Assembly (NCBI GenBank): GCA_964057225.1
Contig: OZ059897.1
Location: 9,424,001 to 9,488,000, forward strand
Direction: 5' to 3'
DNA from: Auanema rhodensis
Taxonomy: Eukaryota; Nematoda; Chromadorea; Rhabditida; Rhabditidae
DNA: 64,000 bases
Each line of letters starts with the position of its first letter. Within the stretch, counting starts at the first letter, position 1. Below, piece after piece: positions 11,428 through 20,500 of this stretch. The notes beneath the pieces were generated by a model. That model made no database searches. It saw nothing but the letters and a program-made list of their open reading frames with translations, and was not told where the DNA came from. The position numbers were made by a program, and so were the translations under genes.

Positions 11428-11843
11428 TATCGCGAATGCGATTATTCATCATTCAATCGATGCAATCTCATCACGTTGGCTGATGAGATTCACGGGCACT
11501 CTGTTTTTATACCACCGTCGCGGACGGTCGCTTTTCTCTCTCCTCGTTGCTGTCTTTATCTTATGACTCATCTAGTCTGAACCACCGTTTTATCCTTGTC
11601 CTTTAGTAAGACTATCTCTAGTCTCATTAGTGATGTATATCTAGTCTTATTACATTCACTCTAGTCTTCTATGTACTTTATCTAGTCTTATTATATATCT
11701 TCTAGTCCTTATATTCTGTATTATGTATATCTGAATGGCATATGAATGAATCTTCCTTCCTCTAATAGTCTTTTACGTTAACAGGGCATAGAATAGAAAG
11801 TGTGAACCTGGGAGGCTTTTTGAAGAGCCCTCTATCTTGAAAA
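11428..11843 (+). repeat. BEL/Pao 5' LTR
   Basis: Matches 24021-24436 base for base until the last few positions. It contains a perfect 10-bp inverted repeat with a 7-nt loop (11464-11490), a 6-bp one (11514-11528), and six CTAGTC motifs between 11572 and 11708, four of them spaced about 20 bp apart. I see no AATAAA signal. It does not start with TG, unlike most LTRs. Confidence 0.9.
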
Positions 11844-11855
11844 TGGTGCATCGGC
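11844..11855 (+). promoter_or_regulatory. Primer-binding site, tRNA-Gly type
   Basis: TGGTGCATCGGC, directly after the 5' LTR, is complementary to the CCA-tailed 3' end of metazoan tRNA-Gly (12 nt). A tRNA-Gly primer is common in BEL/Pao elements. The match ends after 12 nt. Confidence 0.85.
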
Positions 11856-14556
11856 ATCACTTTCTACTCTATGACCTTTCTATTGCGCTACTTTATCTTT
11901 TTTCTTTTTTTTCTTCAAGCCAGTCTGCTCGTTAATAGTGACTCGTTGGATGTCCTTTACAGTATAAGTTCAATGATCTAAATACTCTAAAGGAATCGTA
12001 TGTCAGTACGACATAATTGGTTGTTAAATATTGTCTAGATATCAGTGATAATTAAACATTATTTAAAATTTTGGTTGATACCATATTTTTGTACCACATG
12101 ATTACAGAAAGTAACATAGTGGGTTGTTCGCTATATAAACTCTATTGGATTACCCAATGGCTACTTCCTTTAACTTGCCGGCAGTGACTCAGCTGGGATT
12201 GATCACCCCTTATTATGTTTCACAGTATTTTCCTAGGAAGAATATGCGAGAGTACGAGAAAAATGCAGACAAAGTACCAACAAACACATTTTATGGCGAT
12301 CTTATTTTTACTGACTGAGGACAGTGAGAAACAATGATATGAATTACGCATTAGCAGAGCTACCGTCTAAAAACGCTATTTATTCATTTATTCTTTGATT
12401 TTGAGACCTTTTTATATCTTTTATATTTTACGTAACTTTCAATAATCATTGCAAACAGTTTTGATAGACTTCGAGTGCAAAAGTGATTTTAACAATTGTG
12501 AATCAATTGAATAGGTGACTAAAAGGCATCTTAGACCAATGTCTCCTTGCTATATGAGTAATGCTGTCTGTTTCCTCATCTGTAAAGGAGTCAGTATCTT
12601 AGAGATCAACGATTATTTGTGAACATGTGTGGAAGGAGCCTATCAACAAGGAACGTCTGTTGACCTACTTGTTGATGTTTGTTTGGTACCCTTGCACTCT
12701 CGGTAGGTGTTGTTTATATAAAAATGCGAAAGAGTTCCGAGTTTTTACTATTTACGGCTTGTTTTATAGTTTTTAAATTTCTTTATTCATCCATTGTCTG
12801 TAAATCTATTGTTTCCAACCATATGAGTCATATGTAACGACCAACGGGTCAATGAGAAAGGTCAGAGTCCAAATCATGAAATTCATAAAATTTATATATT
12901 TTATCTTATATAAGATCATCACCCACGTTCTATAGGACAAAATACATTAACTATTTTGTTAAAATCCTACGCAGATGAAAATTTCTGTGAAAAATCACAA
13001 AACATCATAATATCCCATCCTACATAGATGAGATAATAATAAGACACGAAAGAGCTACGAATTATCATCCTACGCATGTTAAAGCATAAAATATAAATCT
13101 CAGCAAAGTTTAAATGAGATATTTTTCCAACATTTTGCACCAAAAAGTCGATTTTAGCAAATATGTTGACAAGATACGCGAAAAAAGACAAAAGAGGTTG
13201 CCATCTGTTCATTGACCTGGTGCGGCGCCATTAGCACCACGCAAACATCTCTCACACATTATCTAGGTCATCATCGAATGACATGGAATATCAAAACATT
13301 TTAAAATGTTATGAGAAGTTAACCCACTCGTTTTGTTTCAAATCCATTAAATTATCTCATTTAATAATCTTACATATACTTTTTGCAGATTAGCTCCTCC
13401 CTATTAACATCCCACACGGCCTAGCTGCCAGACAGGTCATTCATTCCGCCGCTACAACCAGCCACAGCACCCGACGCCATCTGCTAACTTATTCACCAGA
13501 CAAGGACAATCGACATCAAGGATCCTCAAGGAGAATCAAGTTAGTTTTCATTTGTTCGCATTAACACTTTAACCGCTTATTGAATTTGAATTGATACTCT
13601 CTGGTATCCTTTATACATTTACATTAAGTTGGTAAGTTATTTTATAAGTTCAATTTGTTTTATTTTAATTTTATTATTTCACATTTTATATTGTTTATAT
13701 TTCATTCACATCTGTTATCTTATACAATTTCCTTTGTTCATTTGTCCAGAAATAAATCTTTTGTCTCAAAGTACTCATCCTTTTCATACACATACTTTCT
13801 GATCAATCAAACAATAATATTTTGAATACCTTTTGGATATCCTTATTATATTTCAACCAATTAATATTAATATTGATATTATATTTTTTGATAAAAAACA
13901 ACAGCATATTTAGTATCAAATTACTCAGAAAACTTTACTGAATTTATCCAAGCTAGTTTGCTCACATTTTTTGATCGATTTTGGGAAATCAATTTTTCTC
14001 TCTATTTCCTAAAGTAATCTCTCAACTTGAATTGTTCTCTCATCTAGTGAATCATCCAATTTTTCTTTTTTTTAACCAGAGAAAGAAACTTATTGAATTA
14101 TCTTTGCCTGAACAATCTCCATTTTTAAAAAATTTAAAAATATACTAATTTAACTAACAAAAAAAAAAAAAAATTATATATATATTCCTGATAAAAAGAT
14201 AAAACATACACTTTTTTATAAAAGATTTCACACACGTAATTTAACGCAACAGTAACAACTACACGAAAAAACTAACAGTATAACTCTCCAAAGAAAAAAC
14301 TGTTAACAAATATTCAACTAAATATTCATTGTACCTTCTAATAGTGAACTATTTGCTTATCTTATTTGCTTATATTACTTGCATATCTTTTCTTATCTTC
14401 GCATTTTTTTTTCCTATTCATATTATATATTGTTATTCCTTCTATCGACAGCTATTATATTCGGACTTTAATTCAGTTGATTTTAATAATCAATCCACAA
14501 ATTAGCTAGATTAAACACAAAATTAACTTGAACAATAATATTTCTCTTCAAACAAA
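11856..14556 (+). other. Long untranslated leader of the BEL element, possible intron
   Basis: These 2.7 kb hold no convincing gene. TATA-like stretches lie near 12131 and 12715. A good 5' splice site (GTAAGTTA at 13632) is followed by very AT-rich sequence and a pyrimidine-rich 3' splice site ending in CGACAG at 14451, about 100 nt before the start codon. An 820-bp leader intron is therefore possible. An A-run lies at about 14160-14173. Confidence 0.45.
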
Positions 14557-17500
14557 ATGATTATGAGTCCCTCTTCTCCATCGGAAAAGGAAACTCGTAA
14601 CCTGACTGCCTTAGCAAGACAGTTAAGTTGTTTAAAAAGAAATATAACTCACGCGTTGAAGTTGTTCAACACGGTGAAGGAGGACATCCTCCCGTACCAT
14701 CAAGCATTCATCTTCCCCCCGGTTGATGACATTGACAGATGTCGAGAGTTCATACATACGCACAAGCCTAGCTTGATGCGTATATATTATAAAGCCATCC
14801 CGGTTGGGGACGTCTTCCGCTCACTACGAGATCAGTTAGACGAACATCGAGTGATGCTCGAGGAACGCACCCATGTGGACTACCCAGCAACTTGGTTGGA
14901 ATTATACCAAGGTAGCTATAAAAGGATGTTGGCCAAACACCCTCAAGCCCATAAGACCATGAAAGCTCATGAAATCGACCAACTTGTCACCAAAGACATT
15001 GGCGAAGAACATCCGCCCACAGTTGCAAAACTGATCAAGGGCATTTTGGACTATTGTGATGAGAGAGATCTCATGGTGAACACAGGCGAAGTTGAGGAAT
15101 ATACTCAACTTATCCAACTTCGCCGAGATGAACTCGATGACTATCAGAGTTCATTTGACTCTACAGTACATGACTCAACAACATTGCAAAATGACATGAA
15201 CAGAATGAAATACTCCAGAAAAAATTTAGAGATGAGTTTCTTTTCTGGAATACAAAAACATTTGAACATCACACCAGATAGAACACGACGACACAGAACA
15301 CAAAGCACAAGTTCTGATGAAATCGGTTCCACACAAAGACAACCTACTCAAAAACGAGTGTACACTACTCGAGCAAACAATAGTGACGTTATGATCGCAT
15401 CTCCTCAGCACGATATTTTAATGCTTGAACCAAACAGTAACTCCACTCTTTTGAACGATGACCTAATGCCGATATCAGAAAATGATCTTGTTCATTCTTT
15501 TAACAATCTGAGTACTGGTTCTCATAGCTTGGAAAGAGCTAGAGCTGATGCTGACAATGTTGGAACCCCACTTGGAGCAGCTAATAAGCGGAAAGCTCTC
15601 TCACCATTGAGACACGCGCACTACGATTCTCGACCAATTACAGTCGAACAACATACAAACAATGTTCCCGATCATTGGTCAACTATGCAACAGAACATAG
15701 CACGACAATCTTCGATCCCACCTACTGTACAAACATCAATACTCACGCCTCGTCTTCCAACAGTTAAAGTACCACATTTCAACGGTAATCCAGAAGACTT
15801 TCTTGGATTTTGGGAGTTGTTCACAGCAGTTATTGATGTTCAACCCTTGTCAGAGATTGAAAAGTTTTCCATTTTGCTCGACAGACTTTCTGGTCCAGCT
15901 GAAGAATGTTTACTGTGCTTGCCACGCATTGGTGAGAGTTACAGTAAGGCAAAGACCATCCTCATGGAAGAGTACATGAACCCCTCTATGTTAGACTCTA
16001 AACTATACGATTCACTGAGAGCCTTACCGGCAGCACTAGACAATAGTGCTTCGATACTACATACGATCCGCAAAGCTGATCAAATCATATCGATGAGGAT
16101 ACGATACAGTCCTAATGTAGATCACACAGGGCTTCGCGTCATACTCTTCTCAAAATTACCTCGACACATCTATAACAGCATATACAAATCGAAACAACAT
16201 ACTACAATTACGTCAATCATTGAATACATCACGGAAGCCGCAAAAGCATTGCAGCTTGAAGAAGCCGATAAAAATGCAATGAGTCAGAGAAATAGCAATA
16301 CTGTTCATATTGCAGCAGGACAACTACACACTAGTCGGCGAGAACAGTTCAATAACCAGAAATGCAATCTCTGTCTTGGCAATCATTCTCCCACCAAATG
16401 TTATTCTATTCAATCGGTAGAAGAAAGGAAGAAGATAGCTGTATCCAAACAGCTATGCTTCAAATGTTTTTCGAAGACACACTCAGCCATTGGATGTCAC
16501 GCACCGAATTGTCACCGCTGTGACAAAACACATCATGAGTCTCTGTGTCAACGCGATTCTCAATCCCGGAGTAATAGTAGGACTAGAACTCACTCGAAGG
16601 ATAGGATGAATCGGCATCCACCACAAACGCACAGAGGTTTTGAGGCTAATACAAGAAGATCACCTCATCGGAACAACGAAAACAACAGAAAAGACCGCAG
16701 TGCGTCTATGAGACACTCATCGAGAAGCAAATCACCCTCATATTCACGGAGCAGATCACCTTACCCACAACGAAGACAATACAGAGCTCACTCCCCACGC
16801 CAACATATCTCGACTGCTACTGCACTCACTTACCCTTACGACCACATTTCAAATACATCAGGACCAGTCAATGACAAGGCCTTTGAATTCAGAAGAAACC
16901 ACGTCGGAGTAGTCAGTGTGACAGTATTTGATTGCCACGATAATCCACATCATGTATACGCCTTGTTGGATTCGGGTTCACAAGTAGCTATCGTACGTAG
17001 AGAGTTGATCAACCGCTTGGGATTACCATTCGATGAAGATGTACGCATGAGAATGGAAACCGCGGGGGAACAATTTCTTCTTAAAGACACGCAAGCTATT
17101 ATGATCGATCTCTACAATAACGATGGAGAGTGCATATCTGCCCCATGTGTTATAATGGATAAGGTTCTTTCAGCCATACAACCGTTAAGACTGACAAATG
17201 CCGATCAGCGTTTTATACGCCAGAACATTGGCTACTTATCTCGCAAATTGAATGATCCTATAGAGATTGATATCATCTTGGGCATTGCTGAGGTCCATGC
17301 GAGTACCATCTATGATGAACCAATTATGCAATTGCCCGATTGCAATCTAGTCGCTCACCCCACTTTCTTTGGATATACACTATCGGGAAGGTATGACTTA
17401 GATGACAACAACCCCACATACGCGGATAATGTAATCACATGCACAACAAAAATACATGACGATGTTGATCTCACAAAAATGTGGTCCATGGAATCTATTG

Positions 17501-20500
17501 GGATTCGAGACAACATATCAATCGAAGAAGAACAACAAGGGGTACTGAGCCAGTTCAATGAACAAGTAAGAAAGACATGGGAAGGCGTACACGTATCCTT
17601 TCCGTGGAAGGAAAACAAACACGCACTGGCCGATAACTACAGTATCGCATTAGCTAGACTGCGACAACAATTCAATCACGCAAAGAGCAATCCCGAGATG
17701 TGGGCAAAATACAATGAAATTTTTCAACAACAATTGGAGAGTAATATCATTGAAGACGCTCCAATTCACCCTGATAGCTCCCCAACTTATTATATACCGC
17801 ATCAAGCGGTAGTTAAGTTGTCGAGTAACACTACCAAAGTACGTATAGTACTTGATGCATCCTCTCATCGACGAGGAGAACTATCATTGAATGATGTTAT
17901 ACATCAGGGTCCAACAATCTTACCAAATCTAACAGGTCTATTGTTACGATGCAGGTTTGGAAAATACATGATCATCAGTGACGTTGAGAAGGCCTTTCAC
18001 ATGGTACATCTTAATAACACCGAAAAAGACGCCACTCGATTCCTTTGGCTTCACGATCTTTCGTTACCACCTGAACAGGATAATATACGGGTGTTCCGAT
18101 TTAACAGAGTACCATTCGGAGTCAATGCTTCTCCATTCCTCCTCGCTGGCGCAATCCAATTTGGGCTGAAATCCCATTCAGACACACAACTTACGAGTTG
18201 TATCATAGATAATCTTTATGTAGACAATCTCATTCTCACATTTGATGAGACCTCACAGGGAGTAATGTTATACACACAGTGTAAGTCTGCGTTCAACGAT
18301 ATGAAGATGAACTTGAGAGAATTTTGTACTAATGACAAGAACACTATGAAAAGCATTCCAAAACATGACAAAGCAGAGAAGGTACTGCAAAAAGTTTTGG
18401 GAATTTATTGGGACTCACACCTAGACACATTCAGTCTTGCACTTCAAATGGATTATACAGGTGACAGTATAACCAAGCGACTGGTACTCAGTACAGCGCA
18501 CAAAACATTTGATCCAGTAGGATGGTTGAGTCCTTTAATCTTATTATCACGACACTTCTTACAAAAACTGTGGACACTTGGTTACGCATGGGATGAACCA
18601 ATCTCTCCCGACCTTCAACGTGAATGGAAACAGATATGCAGTTCGGTTCATGGATACCGATACCACGTACCTCGAAACATTCGCAATGACCACGTGAACG
18701 AACTCTGCATTTTTGTAGATGCTAGTACTATCGGATACGGTGCGGTAGGATATCTACGTACACTAGACCAAAAATCTCATGTTACCGGAGTACACTTCCT
18801 CATGGCGAAACAGCGATTAGCGCCACAGAACAAAAGCAAATCGCAGAAAACAGATAAAAATAAAAAGCAACCGCTCACTATTCCTAGACTTGAACTACTT
18901 TCATTTTTTATCGGATGTCACATCATTGAGTTTCTGTTACAAGAAAGTAAATTGAACATATCGATCGTACGAATCTTCTCAGATTCGGAAATATCACTTG
19001 CGTGGGTATGCAAACCAAATCCTGATGCAGGAATATTCGTCGATAACCGAGTTAGATCGTGTCGCGTTATCATTGATAAAGTCAAAGACAGTTATAATTT
19101 CTTTATTTACCACGTCGATACAGACCACAACCCAGCTGATCACGCAACGCGTGGACTTACAAGGGAAAACATTGACAAATCCACATGGTTCACAGGACCG
19201 AAATTCTTACAAACGCACGACAAAGAATGGGAGATGACCAGACCCTATACTTATGTAGAGGACGACTCACAAGTACTGATCGCTAGTACCTCCATCACTA
19301 CATTTGTCGACGATCCATCAATTTTCCGATATCAAAGCTCGCGATTAACATGTCTTATACGAACAACCGCATACGTACTTCGGTTTATACAACTCTTACA
19401 ACAACGACGTCTACATCGCATCAACAACGACAACGAGATTGCTCTAAACCCTTCAACAATATCAGCTGACGAATATAAGGAGGCAGAGAGAGTTACTTAT
19501 ATTGATGTACAGAGTACAGTAGATATAGAAGACAAGAGATGGAAACACCTTGGCCTCTATCACGATGAAATGGGTGTTATTCGATGCAAAGGTAGACTGG
19601 AACACATGAAAGCTGAGGAGGATTGTATACATCCTATTTTCATACCGGATAATCACCCATTTGCTTCTATCATGATAAGAGACATGCACACCAAACTTTT
19701 CCACGCCGGTGGTAATCATTTACGTTCCGAAATACGACGACGATTTTGGTTACCAAGACTTCCCCGCAAGGTACAGAACATTTTGAAACAATGCGCGGTT
19801 TGTAAAAAACTTCATGGACGACCATTCAAATACCCCAACATGTCCTCACTTCCTCCTGAGAGAGTACAACGCAGTAACCCCTTTCAAAATTGCGGCATTG
19901 ATCTTGCTGGTCCCTTCAACATACACGATGACACACGTCACATCACAGAGAAAAGATGGATTATGCTTGTCACCTGTATGGCCACACGCGCTATCCATCT
20001 TGAAGTGGTACAAGACCTATCCGCATCCGAAACCTTGTTAGCACTTCGCAGATTCATCTCTCGAAGAGGTTCTCCTGATCTCATCTGGAGCGATAACGGG
20101 TCTAATTTTACCCTCTGTCAGAAAATCTTTGCTCTCATACAAGATCCAAACGTCGACACGTATCTGACGCATCACAAGGTAACTTGGAAGTTCATCACTC
20201 CGTTGGCACCTTGGAAAGGTGGTTTTTACGAGAGGATGGTCGGTATCATGAAATCGGCTCTTAGAACTAGTCTAACAACATCATGTAAAGCCCACATGTT
20301 TTCAACGATTGTGACAGAGATTGAACAAATTGTAAATACTCGACCATTAACATACACCTTTAATACCACAACCGATCTATCTCCCATTCGACCGATCGAC
20401 TTTCTACAAACGAACACATCAGTTACAATCCCCGACATAGAACTCAGTGAACTGCCCACTCATTTACGATCCAGGCGAGACTGCATAGATCGGTTAAACA

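Noticed and set aside
12967..13212. 81-codon minus-strand ORF in the BEL leader
   Set aside because: Low-complexity, AT-driven frame with no recognisable motif, antisense inside a retrotransposon leader.
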